Assembly (NCBI GenBank): GCA_009602725.1
Contig: WELB01000019.1
Coordinates: 445,272 to 474,926, forward strand
Direction of reading: 5' to 3'
Length of the DNA stretch: 29,655 nucleotides
Source of the DNA: Spirogloea muscicola
Lineage: Eukaryota > Streptophyta > Zygnematophyceae > Spirogloeales > Spirogloeaceae
Shown here: one piece after another, positions 19,284-29,655 of the stretch
Position numbering within the stretch: position 1 is the first letter of the stretch
Layout: each line of letters starts with the position of its first letter
Notes under the pieces: generated by a model
What the model was told of the DNA's origin: nothing
Database searches by the model: none
What the model saw: only the letters and a program-made list of their open reading frames with translations
Translations under genes and position numbers: made by a program

Positions 19284-22200
19284 ATGGCCGCCTGCCCCGC
19301 CTTGGCGCTGGCCGCGCTCTGCTTCCTCGCCTCCTGCACCGAGCTCGGCGACGCCGCCGCCTCCGTCGACGTCTTCCGCCTCGTCCAGGTGCAGCGCCGG
19401 CGCTTGGCCCTGCCGGCCCTGCCCGCCACGCCGTGCCCCTCGCGCCCGCGCCGGTGGCCTGACGGCCGCCAGCCGCGCTCGCACGCCGCAGTACGACGTG
19501 CGCGGCAAGCCGCTGGGCTCGCGGAGGGCCGCGCTGAACCTGTACGCCGCCTCGGGGCTGTCCGCTCCGGGCCTCGACCTGGCCAGGGCCGTGGTGGTGC
19601 TCAGGGTCCGGGACCTCGACCTGCCGCTCCTCAAGAGTGAGCTGAGCGCCCACTCCTCCTCCGCCTCACCACGCCCAGCTCTCCAGCTCTGCCCCGAGGC
19701 GCACCCTGAGCTCTGGGGGCCTGCTGTGCCGCCAATCCACGCGCTGCTCGCTTGCAGTCATCGTCGCCGGCTTACGTCGTACCTTTGGTAGCGTGCCATC
19801 AGAAGTATGACGTGTAGCTGTTAGCGGCTCGCAAGGTGCAGCGGAGAAATCCTGCTGGGTGGTTGAACGGGTTCTTTGCCATCTGCTCGTGCATCTGGCC
19901 ACCTGTGGGCTGTGCAGGTCCTGCTTCGAGGGGTTTACAGCCTGTCCTTGGAGAGAGGCATAGCTTGAGGCTTTGGCATGCATTCCCTCCAGCGTTTGGA
20001 GGGTGGGATAGGAGGAGCATGCAGTGAAGACCTTCAGGGACTGAACAAACCTTGGGCTGACCTGGCCTGTGTTGCCTGAATGTGCACTCGTTTAGCGTGC
20101 GGGGTTTTGTCTTGCAGGAGTCCTCCAGAAGAAGCAGGCAGTGGGAGGTATCATCTTGATTCTACCACGGAAACACGGTGTCGGTGGTAGCAGCAGCAAC
20201 GACAAGGATGCAGAGGGGCCCAGCCAACAAGAAGACGTCAATGTATCCCTTGCTGGTCATCTTGGCGTGCTAGCTGAGCTGGAGGAGCTGCTTGTCCACA
20301 GCAATCTACAGGTACGAGCAGTAAGCCTCAGAGGTTGTGTCCTGCTTGTGCATTGCTCGAAGCTGGCTCGTTTACAGAGGGTTCAAGGTCAGAAGCTGTT
20401 TTCTCAAAGCAGACGGTGACTGTGATGTCCACAGATGCCTGTTTATTTTGCACTTGAGAATGATCACCTCAGCAGCGCGATCAATATCTCAAGAACGAGC
20501 GAGGTGGTGGGCAAGCCTGCATCGGCTTTAAATGGCGGGTATCTGCCTTCCGCGTTCCCTGACACATGAGATACACTTAACCTCGGCCCAGTTAGTAATT
20601 CGAATTATAAGTCATTCGAGGTGCTCTGAAGAATGGGCATGACTGGTGCGGAGGCCAGTGCGCTGCTCAAAGCAACGTCCTGATCACAAGCTCGGACTTA
20701 GGGTTCAGCATTCAGTCGTCAGTGGCATTCTGCATGGGGCAGGCCATTTGAGGAGATTGTTTTTGGCACTGCATCAGATCAGCTTCGTCCCCGTCACCCT
20801 TGCCGATGTCAGAAGCTTACCTGACATGCAGCCCCTATAAGTCCCACACTGGATACAGTGACCAAGAATTTTCATCCTAGTGGCGTGTGCCTATCTATCT
20901 TGTGCTGGTCAACATGAAGCAGCTCTCGCTAGGAGTACGTCGTCATGATCGGTTGCTGCTTACAGCAGCTTTGCCTCCGTCCTGCAGCTTTGGGGACCTG
21001 ACAAGCATTCACTGTCTATTCCTGTTGTTCCGTAATGCAGCTATAAGCTGCTCGTTGCATCAGCAGAAGCAAAGAAAGTGCCTACTCCTGTCATCTCCAA
21101 CATTCAGGTAGGAAGGCTTCTGCTGCAGGAGTATCTTAGTGCGTCTGGGTTTACGCACATCATTGATCACATATTCCTCACATCGGCCAAGAGCTAAGAG
21201 CACCTACAGCTGTGACTCCTTGAACATACTGACTGAGTTTTGGATCATGCTGGCACTAATCACAGACACATCAGCAGGTACCTGACATCACTTGCAAAAC
21301 TCCGTGAATGGGCTCAGGGCTGGCTGTATGGCATGAGTGGCGAGGGCGACTTTGCCGGGCTTCCAACAATTGTGATCCATGCATCATATGACACTTTTGG
21401 AGCAGCACCTGTGAGTTTGCCTGTTGATATGCCCTGCACAGATTGGGCCTGCTGGTCCCGGATGTTGCCCTTGCATAAAAGTCAGCTGCGATATGCAGTT
21501 CACCGTTCACTTTCTAGCCACAGGCACCAAGCATGCGCAAGTTGTTGTACTACCAAATTTTGAGATGCTCGTCTGAATCATTATTACCAGGCCATTGACA
21601 TTGTTATCCTGCACCTTGTACAGTCCCTGGCCACCGGTGCCAATGATGGAGGCACAGGAGCAGTAGCAGTGCTTGAGCTAGCCAGATTGTTTTCCCGATT
21701 GTACAGGAGAAGCCCAAAGTCAAAGGGAGGGTACAACCTCCTCTTTGGCTTGACAGCTGGTGGCCCTTACAACTGTGATGGTACCAAGCAGGTGACTCAA
21801 GTACTGAGATTCTGTTGAAGGCAGATCCATGGTAGCTATAGTCCCATCCTGTGACCATGGACCTTCATAATTGGTGTATCTACTTAGGCTCCATGCAGTT
21901 TTCACAATTCAGTCTCACTGCTTAACGTGTTGCTTGGGGCCATCTGAGCAGACAATGTCACTGTTCTGAAGAAGAGCGGTTCATACTGGAGGCATGGATA
22001 CTTGTTCGTTGATATGCTACTTCCTACTTGCATTGCAGTGGCTAGCAAGTCTTGATCAACGAGTGTTGGAAACCGTGGAGTTGACAGTGAGCTTAAAATC
22101 CCTAGGAGCACGTTCTCAAGGAGCCCCTGCAGGAAAGCTGCATCTGCATGTCTCCAAGCCTCCAAAGGATCCCAAAATCAAAGTCCTACACGATGTCAGT

Positions 22201-23936
22201 TCCTCTTGACCCTTTTTCATTGCAACTCTCTACATGTCAAGCTGCTCCACAGGCATGATTGGATAGTCGCAGGTGCCTTTCTCTGGAAGCTAGTCTCCCC
22301 TTGCAGCTAAAGATCTTAGTGTACTAAAGGCTGCTCTCCTTTTGAACAGACTTTGGCTGCCGTGGCCGTTCAATTTGGTTTGGATGTGGACCTTGTCCAC
22401 AAGAAAATAAACATCTCTGACCCCTGGGTATGTACCATCTGACACCACTTTGCTGCCACATCGTCCAACAATCTTGACAGCAGGCTTTGAGGTCATGTCC
22501 AGCTTTGCAGCACCACTGTTGACCGGATTTTTGCAGTGTCATCGAATAGTCGTTTGGGAACCCAATATCATCTGACAGCTCTGGGTGGCTTTTTCTGCTT
22601 GCCCTCTGTGACCCAAAAGGTGGCCTGGGAGCATGAGCAATTTTCCCGGCAGAGAATCGTGGCAGGGACGCTGTCCTGCCACGAAGCTGCAGTTGGCGAA
22701 CTCGCACATTCTGGCGGCCTCACAGACCTTAGGTGAATCGTCTCGCGGCAAACGCAGGGAGTTGGTGTCCATCTACAATGCAGTGTGCACTTGCAAGCCT
22801 AGTAGTGAGGAGCCTAGCTCCTGGTGCTCCATGTGACAAGCAGGCTCATCAATGTCCGAGTGGCATCGCAGTGGCCACGTTCTAAATGATGGTGTGCTTT
22901 TGCAGGGAAGATGTAGACGATGTAGCTGTCACCCGAGTCACCAAGCTAGTTGCTGAAGCCCTCGGGGTGAATGATCCACCGACCTCGACAATCACAATGT
23001 TGTTGTCAATGCCTGCAAGTCCAACATGCTGGTGCACCTGTAGTTGCTGTCCTGCCATAAGGATATGCAGGCACCTGAGAGCAGTTCATTCCTTGTGCTG
23101 CAGAGGCTCATTTATAGTCATTTAGGAGGTACCACTGACATCTTCGCAGAAGGTAGCAGCTTGGCTGTAAGCCAGCCATTCATCTCGGCGTGGTTAGACC
23201 TGCTGTCCAGCAGTCCACGTGTCATTCCATACCTTCCCAAAAGTGCCCCTATTGTCACAGCTCTCCACAAGGTTGGTCGCAGATCTCTCAGTGCTGGCCA
23301 AGTCCTTCTTTCGTGCTTCCTGCCACTTCTGCCTGCCAGATGTCATGCCTGCAAAACGCACGTCTGATGCTGATGTGTCCTGAAGCACTGCAGGAACTAG
23401 AATCACATACTTCTGATGCAAAGATACATACGTGTCTGCTGGATAGCAGCTATGTTTTCTATGATACGCCCTCCGCAACTCTGCAGGTTTATCAGGTTAG
23501 TGCTGCCCTCACATCAGACCTTACCGAACACTGCTTATGGCCAGGGTGCGCTGAGTATTCTGGCGTAGAAGAGCAGCATGTCACAAGGGCTGTCCAGGGA
23601 ATCCAATGAAACTGATTGATCTGATCTTCTTTCTGCAGGTTGCCAGTGTAGCTTTTGATCTGCTTATCATGCTGGGTGTGGGGCTATACCTTGGGATACT
23701 GTATATTGTATTACACATCACAACCAAGGTACATGCTGTATGTGTCTGGCAAAGTGTGCGGAGGTCTCCTGCATGGCTTTTGCTGGATTGCGCGCAATAG
23801 AATGCAAATGGCAAAGGATTGCTGTTGTAGGATATGCATAATCACAACCTTTTGCTTCTTACCTCAGCTTCCACCCCGTCCAGGTGTGGTGGGCTTGTCT
23901 AGCATATATGTTGACAAGATCCGCGAGAGATTTTGA
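19284..23936 (+). CDS. NCLN: Nicalin (nicastrin-like; BOS complex subunit homologue), 15 exons
   Basis: ER membrane glycoprotein family; in animals it joins TMEM147 and NOMO in the complex that assists Sec61 with multipass proteins. Exons: 19284-19388, 19492-19636, 20118-20311, 20435-20538, 21041-21107, 21318-21410, 21624-21791, 22039-22194, 22350-22427, 22620-22732, 22906-22966, 23104-23271, 23394-23495, 23639-23728, 23868-23936; phases close to 570 residues (human about 563). An N-terminal signal peptide (PALALAALCFLASC) is followed by YDVRGKPLGSRRAALN, GGIILILPR, LPTIVIHASYDTFGAAP, VLELARLFSRLY, KLHLHVSKPP, VAWEHEQFSRQR and a late membrane helix (FDLLIMLGVGLYLGILYIVL). The lumenal fold is related to M28 peptidases; where human nicalin has HYD this has SYD, so a peptidase role is unlikely. 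The start follows the gap by 5 bases, so its promoter is unsequenced. Confidence 0.95.
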
Positions 23937-24757
23937 TACGTAGCGGAGGGCCTGTGCTCTCCATTTTACATGATTTCCCTATGACGCCTCTAAAACTGTG
24001 CTTGCGAGGCTGGGTATCGTCTGACAGATAGTAAGCAATCTACTTGGCAATGCTTGGTGCAGGGACTTGATGACTTTATGGGAGTGGTCAGGACATCTAG
24101 GACTCGGAAGGTGAAGTTCGCCTAGGACACTTGCAGGAAGCATTGAGAGCATCAAGTGACACCAACTCCACTGTGGTCTTCCTAGGAAAAGCTGCTCTTC
24201 TGGTGGCAATGTTAGTAGTTTGCATGAGTGAGAGCTTCTGTTCTTGGCCAATCTTACTGCTCTCGGGCTGCTAACTTGACCTTCAGGTCTGGCGCAATGT
24301 CTGACTAGAGATACTTTATGAGGTAGCCTGGTCATACCCTGTCAATCTGTCTAGTCTACCTGCCCTTTGTCTTGCTCACTGACACGTGCTAAAATCTGCT
24401 TATGCTGCCCACTACAACTAGATGCCAGAAAACCAACAACAGATGCCATCCACCTGGAGGCGTTGTTATTGCTTCCAGAGGTTAAAGAATGGTCTGGCTT
24501 TTGAGAGATAATAATGGATTTTGAGCTCCTTGACTTTGAGCTATTGGTGTGTCAGAATGTGCATTCTGGTGCCTCAACTGCGTCCGCTCGGTTGATCACC
24601 TGCTCTTTAAGACAGGGAGCACATCATGAACTGGAGGAGCAGACCTTGCCACCACAAGGAGCAGCACGTCCAGAGGAAGTGCTCCCAACTTCTGTTCCGA
24701 ACCCTGGATGGACCACCAGTTACAGGCGGATGTCAAAGGGATGGCATTCGAAGGTAG
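23937..24757. other. Convergent NCLN/VHL-like spacer
   Basis: This 821-base spacer lies between two converging genes and should contain their 3' regions. Around 24510-24545 a short imperfect duplication reads gattttgagctcctt then gactttgagctattg. I see no gene, RNA gene or dispersed repeat copy. Confidence 0.5.
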
Positions 24758-25829
24758 TCACTGCTGGTCCCAGTCCTTGAGCACTTGGGGCAGCTCAGCA
24801 GAACGGACCATTGGGGTGCAAACATGGTCAAGAGCAGCCTTCCCTTCGCGTTTGGACAAGGCTTGGATCTGGAGAGGCTTGCATGTGGCTGCGAGCACGG
24901 GCTGCTTGACACTGGCTGTTGACGCCCCCTCATTTATGCAAGGATGCGGGTTCAAGTAGTGGCAGGCAGAAGCAATGGCTTCGATCGTTATCAAGCAGAG
25001 GCACATGCAAATGCCAGGTCCGGTCAGTACCTGGCAGCTTGACCCCACATGCTCCCCTTCAGCAGAGCTGGCTCCATGCCGATCGCTGTGACGCTTGTGG
25101 GACAGAAGCAGCTGCTTCGTCGCGCAACGGAATTGCCGGGGGAAGCGGCTGTGAGATGCTGGCGACCAGGACAGGAGTTGGGGCGACTGAATGCACACGA
25201 CGGTCATGTGGTCGCCCTCCTGGGCGCTGTACACCTGGCAAAGGGGGGGAGGGGGGGAGCTTGGCGCTTGTGGGGGCCTTGAGCACGTCTGCGCCTGGAG
25301 CCAGGCGCGGCGGCCAGTCCAGCTGCGACTGCCAGTCGAAGCAGGCGGGCAGGCGTGCAAGTGGGTGGAGCCTGCCGATGGCCACCTCCGAGAGAGTCGG
25401 GAGAAGGGGGGTGAGTGTTTGGGAGCTGGCAAGGCCGGACCAACCAGCCTCTTGTCGACGACGAGGAGCTCCCGGGTGTGGCAGTCGCGGAACACCCAGG
25501 GGTGCGTCACGAACGTGTGCTGCCGGCACTCCTCGCCCGGGCTCAGCACCTCGTACTCCCGCTGCGACCCGCGGCGAACACAGGGACAACCGGCTGTGAG
25601 GCAGGAGTGAGGCCGAATCCAAGCCGGCCCAGCTCATTATTGGCGCGCGGCGAGGCGGGGCGATGCTCGCCTCTCGGCCGGCGTAGTCGATCCAGCCGGT
25701 GCGCACGGGGCTGGCGGTGGCGTTGCGGAAGATGACGTGGATGGAGTGGAGGGAGTTCTGGGAGCGCAGCTGCCACCGGCCGTCCTCCAGCGGCAGTAGG
25801 CTCGCCTTGGACGACGCGCAGCCGCACAT
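24758..25829 (-). CDS. VHL: pVHL-like (von Hippel-Lindau beta domain) protein, 3 exons, 3' end uncertain
   Basis: In animals pVHL recognises hydroxyproline in HIF-alpha as the substrate receptor of a cullin-2 ubiquitin ligase. Exons (minus order): 25829-25671, 25561-25445, then 25234 leftward; the frame stays open to a stop at 24758 (250 residues), or a donor at 25031/25030 may end this exon after 160 residues. The first intron has a GC donor (GAG|gcgagc) with a CAG acceptor; no GT donor fits. The joined core TGWIDYAGREREYEVLSPGE aligns to human pVHL with identical spacing. Its pocket residues W88, Y98, H115 and W117 have counterparts (W in TGW, Y in EYEV, H and W in THPWVFRD), and S111 is Thr. 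FPRQFRCATKQLLLSHKR could be an alpha-domain helix. No clear elongin-C-binding SLKERCLQ motif is visible. Function as a HIF regulator is unlikely in an alga; the ligand is unknown. Confidence 0.78.
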
Positions 25830-26198
25830 GATGGCCAGTGGGTGATGGGCGCCGCGCGCGGAGCCGCGGGAGGAGGCTGCGGCGAGGAGCACTGAGCGAG
25901 CTGCGGCGAGAGAGGAGACCACAACGCAGAAGGGAATGTGACGAAGGGGAGGAGGTGCCGAGGCGGCATTTCAGAAAAATGGTGGGGGGGGAAGGTGAGC
26001 ATCGCCCGGCAGGCCCGGAGGTGCGGCCAGCGGGGGGAGCCCCCCCCCCCGGGCGCCCTGTCTGCCTAGCCTTTGGCTCCGTCATGAACACCTGTATGCA
26101 TCTGGCTGGCATTTCACAGCCGACTCTTTCATATCAGCAGCCGCTTTCTTCCCCCCGGGATCCCGGGACCGCGGAGCGCGCCGCGGCCCCCCGCCGCC
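25830..26198. promoter_or_regulatory. Divergent VHL/IFRD intergenic region
   Basis: The 369 bases separate the two start codons and should carry both promoters. They are G+C-rich, with C- and G-runs at 26040-26050 and 25980s, and contain the 102-bp family B repeat. I find no recognisable named core-promoter element. Function is inferred from position. Confidence 0.6.
26051..26152 (+). repeat. Family B 102-bp repeat upstream of IFRD
   Basis: It is the reverse-complement partner of 11902-12003 (102 bases, no gaps, about 8 differences). It ends 46 bases before the IFRD ATG in the gene's own orientation, just as its partner precedes SEC61A. Confidence 0.85.
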
Positions 26199-29100
26199 AT
26201 GGCCAAGAGTGAGCGCCCCCCCTCGCCCCCCGCCTCGCCGCCGCGCCCCTCTCGACGCCCCGCGCCGAGCCCGCGCCGGCCTCGCCCTGCGCAGAGAAGC
26301 CGCCGCGGCGGCCGCCATGCCCCGCCGACGACTCGGACGGCGACGGTAGCAGCACCTGCTCCACCACCGCGTCCTCGGGCTACGCCTCCGCCCCGGACGC
26401 CGACGACGCCGCCGCCGCCGACGAGCCCGCCGCCCTCGCCGACTTCCTGGACGCCCTCTACGACAAGAGGTCCGGCCGGGCCCTCCGTGTGCCTGTCGGT
26501 AGCGCTGTCCCTGCGCTGCTCCAGGGCAGGCGGGCTTCTAAACCGGCTGGCCTTTGCAGCCACCCCTCGATATAACCGGCCGCTCTGTCTGCCCTTGTCT
26601 ACTGCCGGTCCCGTCCATCTTCAGTCGTTCCAGAGCAGGGCACGGGAGAACTGAAATTGGCAAACTGCTGCAAAGAAGCTGCTGCTGCTGCCTTGCAGGG
26701 CATCCACACGGGAAAGTGGCTTGCGTGGGATCATATCTGCTCTCTCCAGTCACGTCCTCACGCAATATGCTGAGACGAGGTGAGCATTCTGACGCGCGCA
26801 TCTCTCGGTCTGTGGAGCGTGAGCTGGAAGACCAGCCACCCTTTGCTGGGGTGCATGTCAGAAGTTTTGATGCACAGCCGAGAGATTCTGATGCGCTGCC
26901 CGCCACATGGAGCGTGGACTGTAGCATAAACCCATGTGCAAGTGACTGCGCACCACATCTTGGGATGATGGGCTCTTGTCTTACAACACATGTCTGCTGA
27001 CACAGTAGATGCCCCCTTCATCTCACAGACTCGAGACGCTGCTCCAACTGTTCCTTACCTCCGTCAGACGAGGTGTCGGACTCGAGGTCACATTGGCAGC
27101 CCGAGCACTAGGTCAGAGGAACTGAACACCTTGTTTGACCAAAGGCCTCTCTTGGGCTGAACTCTTTAGCTAAACGGGCTGTCAGCAAACACTAAATCCA
27201 GAACCCTGTCCCTCACAGAACCCTGTCCCTCACCCCTTCAAGCGACCAAAGCCGAGCTACTGACTGCAACACATGAGATGCCTGTGGTCCTTGAGTGAGA
27301 GTCTGCTCAGCTTTGTGAAATACATGCTAATGGTTCCTCACGGTACCTTCATGTCTGGCATGCTGGTGGACTTGTATAGGCTTGTTGGCTGTCACCCTAG
27401 GAGCTGGAGATCCTGCTGATCGTGTCTGTGCTGAGGCAACACCTCTACTGCATAAGATTGCGAAGCAGGCCTTGCCTGTAGGTGATAAAACAGCGGTGAG
27501 CACATTGTCCACCTGTTGGGCTCTCTTTGCAGGGTGACTAGTTGCTGCCAGCATGTTCTTAACGAACCATGATAGGCTTTTGTGACTTCCGGCTGCTTTT
27601 GTACACTTGAATGCCAAATCATGAGAGTGTCTCATGTGCTTCACCATAGCATCGAGCACGAGTTGCATCTCATCCTTGTGCAGGCACTGGACGCCATTGC
27701 GTTACTCAATTTTGTCAGCAGCAGGGAGCAGTCAGAGTTGGATGAGAGCATGGGTCTCATGTGGCAGATTGGAGGTGGCCCAGAATCTGACCAGGTATGC
27801 TTGCATTATGACTTCTTGATTGCAACTCCGACTTTTGCCACAGGTTGTGGTATGCCAAAAGATGAACAGGCACTAGGCTCTGGTGTTTCGACCATGAGGC
27901 TCTGGGCTCAGCACGCTTCCTCTCAGATGCTTGGGTCAAGTCATGCGGCTCCGGAAGTCAGAACGGCGGCGCTATCTGGCTGGACTCTGCTACTCTCAAC
28001 ATCATCGCCAGCAGAGATCACATCCCAAGCTCGCAGGTGAGCAAACACGCTTGACCATGCTTGACCACACCCAGTATGGTTTCTGTGTTTCTTGCAGACA
28101 TGGTCTATCAAGTTGAGGGACTATACCAGTCCATGCAGCACTATGCAGCTTGCCCTGCACGGGTCAGCACTCTGCAGTCATCAGGTGCAAGTCATCAATC
28201 TGACTGCAGCCACGAGTGTTTGCAGTGCTCTTCCTTCGCTCTCAAGCTTGCTGGCAGACAACGATTTGGCAATGAGGATCGCAGCTGGAGAAGCCATTGC
28301 TCTCTTGTACGAGGCAGGTGGACGTGATGGCGGTGAAGAGAGCTCAGAGAGCACCTCCCAGGCTGGTGCATTGTCTGTAGAGGCCCTGGATGACAAGCAA
28401 GCAGAGGTGCTGGAACGGATGAGGGACCTCTCGGTAGAGGGGAACAAAAGGCTGTCGAAGAAGACTCGCAAGGAGCAGCATGGCAGCTTCCGCGATCTTG
28501 TCTCGTTGATAAAGGTGTTGCCATCAGCAGCCTCGAGTGGAGTAGCTGTCACTGCCTGCCTGACCATCACTCATCGGCGACTATCGCTATTTTGCAAGCC
28601 AGTAACGTCCGAGCGTCTCATCTGCCCTGCTGTTCAGGATGGCACAATCACAGAGACATCTGTCAGGCTGAAGAATGGTGACAGCCTGACACTGAGTACA
28701 TGGAGGGAGATCATTCAGGTGCTGCCTCCGCTGGCACTGACAACCGAAGCTCCAGCATGGCTGGACAGTACCTATCGAGATGTCAGACCCGAGTAGCCTG
28801 CGATTCTACCATCTTTCATGCGCGATCCTCTCCCCTGACCACCTTGCTCCTAGCAGCGTGACTGCTACCGGAAGGAGCTGTTTCCATTGTCTTCCTCTGA
28901 TGGTCACTTGCACTGTCTCATGTCCGCAGCTGAATGCCCTCCGGCGGTACCTGGCAGAGGGCTTCCAGAAGCACTTGCAGGTAATGACTGCATTGGAGTG
29001 TGGAGTACAGACCTCAGGTCGGGCTTCAGATTAGGGGTCCGGGCAAGCCTCATGCATACCAGAGGACACAACATGATGCTACCTCTGCTGGCTTGACGAC

Positions 29101-29635
29101 ACTGGCAGAGGGAGCGAGCTTTTGCCCTTGTTCAGTCCGTCGAGTGAACGGGCCGGCCTTTGCCTTGGTTGCAGGAGAACGAGCTCCTGCATCAGATCTT
29201 CGGTTTCGCCCCTCGTGCGAGCAAGCCTGCTGGCTTCCAGTCACTGGCCGAGAAGGTGAGGTGGTGGTCGCGTCTGCCAGCTTGCCGTGACCGGCCGTAG
29301 CTCCGGATGGCCCGATCGCTTGCTGCGCAGGCCAGGCACCTGAAAATCGTGCATCTCTGCGGGTGGCAGAGGATGTACAGATCCCCAAACTCGCTGGCGT
29401 CGAAGGCCCGCACTCGGACCCGCAAGCAACAGCGAGCCCTTTCGGAGGTACTCACCGCCAGGCCAGGCCATGGCCGCCCCAGAGCCGCCGAGTGTCCTGT
29501 GGGGAGCGAGGCTTGGACCGCTCCGCCTCCGGGGTCGGCTCTGCCCAGGTGGCACAGCCTCGCGCATGGCGGGGGGGTCGGCGCAGGCGGTGGAGCCGTG
29601 GGCGAGGTGTGGCGGGAAGGGAGGGGGAGAGCTGA
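26199..29635 (+). CDS. IFRD1: IFRD (interferon-related developmental regulator) homologue, 13 exons
   Basis: ARM-like helical protein; mammalian IFRD1/2 are transcription co-regulators or ribosome-binding factors. Exons: 26199-26208, 26295-26469, 26699-26779, 27029-27111, 27380-27495, 27684-27794, 27927-28036, 28226-28514, 28638-28718, 28930-28980, 29175-29255, 29331-29447, 29549-29635. Phases close to 463 residues (human about 450). The first coding exon is only 10 bases (ATGGCCAAGA) but joins in phase to an acidic, Ser-rich stretch ending LADFLDALYDKR. Family blocks follow: ASTRESGLRGIISAL, EVTLAARALG, LAMRIAAGEAIALLYEAG, KTRKEQHGSFRDLVSLIK, LNALRRYLAEGFQKHLQ, ENELLHQIFGF and YRSPNSLASKARTRTRKQQR, the last matching the IFRD C-terminal domain. 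Exon 13 (Arg/Gly-rich) is only weakly supported; a different last exon could lie past the window. Start chosen for its strong context (gccgccATGg) and phase. The 1-versus-2 paralogue assignment is arbitrary. Confidence 0.87.
27199..27232 (+). repeat. 17-bp unit in perfect tandem duplicate in IFRD intron 4
   Basis: The unit cagaaccctgtccctca occurs twice in succession (27199-27215 and 27216-27232) without mismatch. It lies inside an intron (27112-27379), so it should not change the protein. Confidence 0.9.
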
Positions 29636-29655
29636 CGCCCCGTGGGGGAGGGGGG

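Noticed and set aside
19284-19640. A long plus-strand frame (118 residues) read through as a single protein after the gap
   Set aside because: Only its first 35 codons are the NCLN first exon; the remainder is intron and out-of-frame exon 2, as shown by the donor at 19389 and by the nicalin match of 19492-19636 in another frame.
18061-19653. A 530-residue minus-strand frame spanning the gap
   Set aside because: It is held open by the N-run; exons of the TOC64-like gene lie in several different frames inside it, and the part right of the gap overlaps NCLN.
25838-26660. Long frames on both strands around the VHL/IFRD promoter
   Set aside because: High G+C removes stop codons by chance; only the IFRD exons at 26199-26469 have splice and family support.
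1-29655. CRISPR arrays, tRNA, rRNA, bacterial operons or phage genes
   Set aside because: I noticed no regularly spaced repeats, no tRNA-like cloverleaf or rRNA core, and the gene structure is that of an intron-rich nuclear genome.

Overview
The window is nuclear DNA of an intron-dense eukaryote, most likely a green alga (core chlorophyte, possibly trebouxiophyte). All seven confident genes are split into short exons with GT-AG introns (one GC-AG candidate). One gene is a Toc64/OM64-type amidase-TPR receptor, an organelle-import protein of the green lineage, and the lipase and endosulfine genes resemble plant versions. Gene starts are visibly G+C-rich while gene bodies are not. Exon boundaries were set by hand from splice signals, reading phase and family alignment; no transcript data were available.

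Layout. 1-3194: diverged interspersed repeats, including a clean 165-bp direct repeat, and a decayed protein-kinase-like fragment, with no confident gene. 3195-6743 (-): plant-type class 3 (Sn1-DAG-type) lipase, 8 exons. 6744-8996: repeat-rich spacer with a MITE-like inverted-repeat element and a duplicated module. 8997-11809 (-): Sec61 alpha, 7 exons. 11810-12541: short divergent promoter region filled by repeats. 12542-13835 (+): endosulfine/ARPP19, 5 exons. 13836-14742: convergent spacer. 14743 to the assembly gap at 18886 (-): Toc64-like amidase-TPR protein, 13 visible exons, 5' end lost in a 393-N gap. 19284-23936 (+): nicalin, 15 exons. 23937-24757: convergent spacer. 24758-25829 (-): pVHL-domain protein. 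25830-26198: divergent promoter with a repeat. 26199-29635 (+): IFRD (interferon-related developmental regulator) homologue, 13 exons, the last uncertain.

How the genes relate. From Sec61 alpha onward the genes alternate strand, giving three head-to-head pairs (SEC61A/ENSA, TOC64/NCLN, VHL/IFRD) with short G+C-rich shared promoters. Three encode protein-targeting machinery: the Sec61 channel, nicalin (in animals a subunit of the BOS complex that works with Sec61 on multipass proteins) and a TPR import receptor. Nothing here resembles a bacterial system, CRISPR array, virus or recognisable transposase. The points most worth following are the Toc64-like protein that keeps a complete amidase catalytic triad, a pVHL-like protein with a conserved hydroxyproline-pocket signature, and a 102-bp repeat placed just upstream of two start codons in the same orientation relative to the gene.
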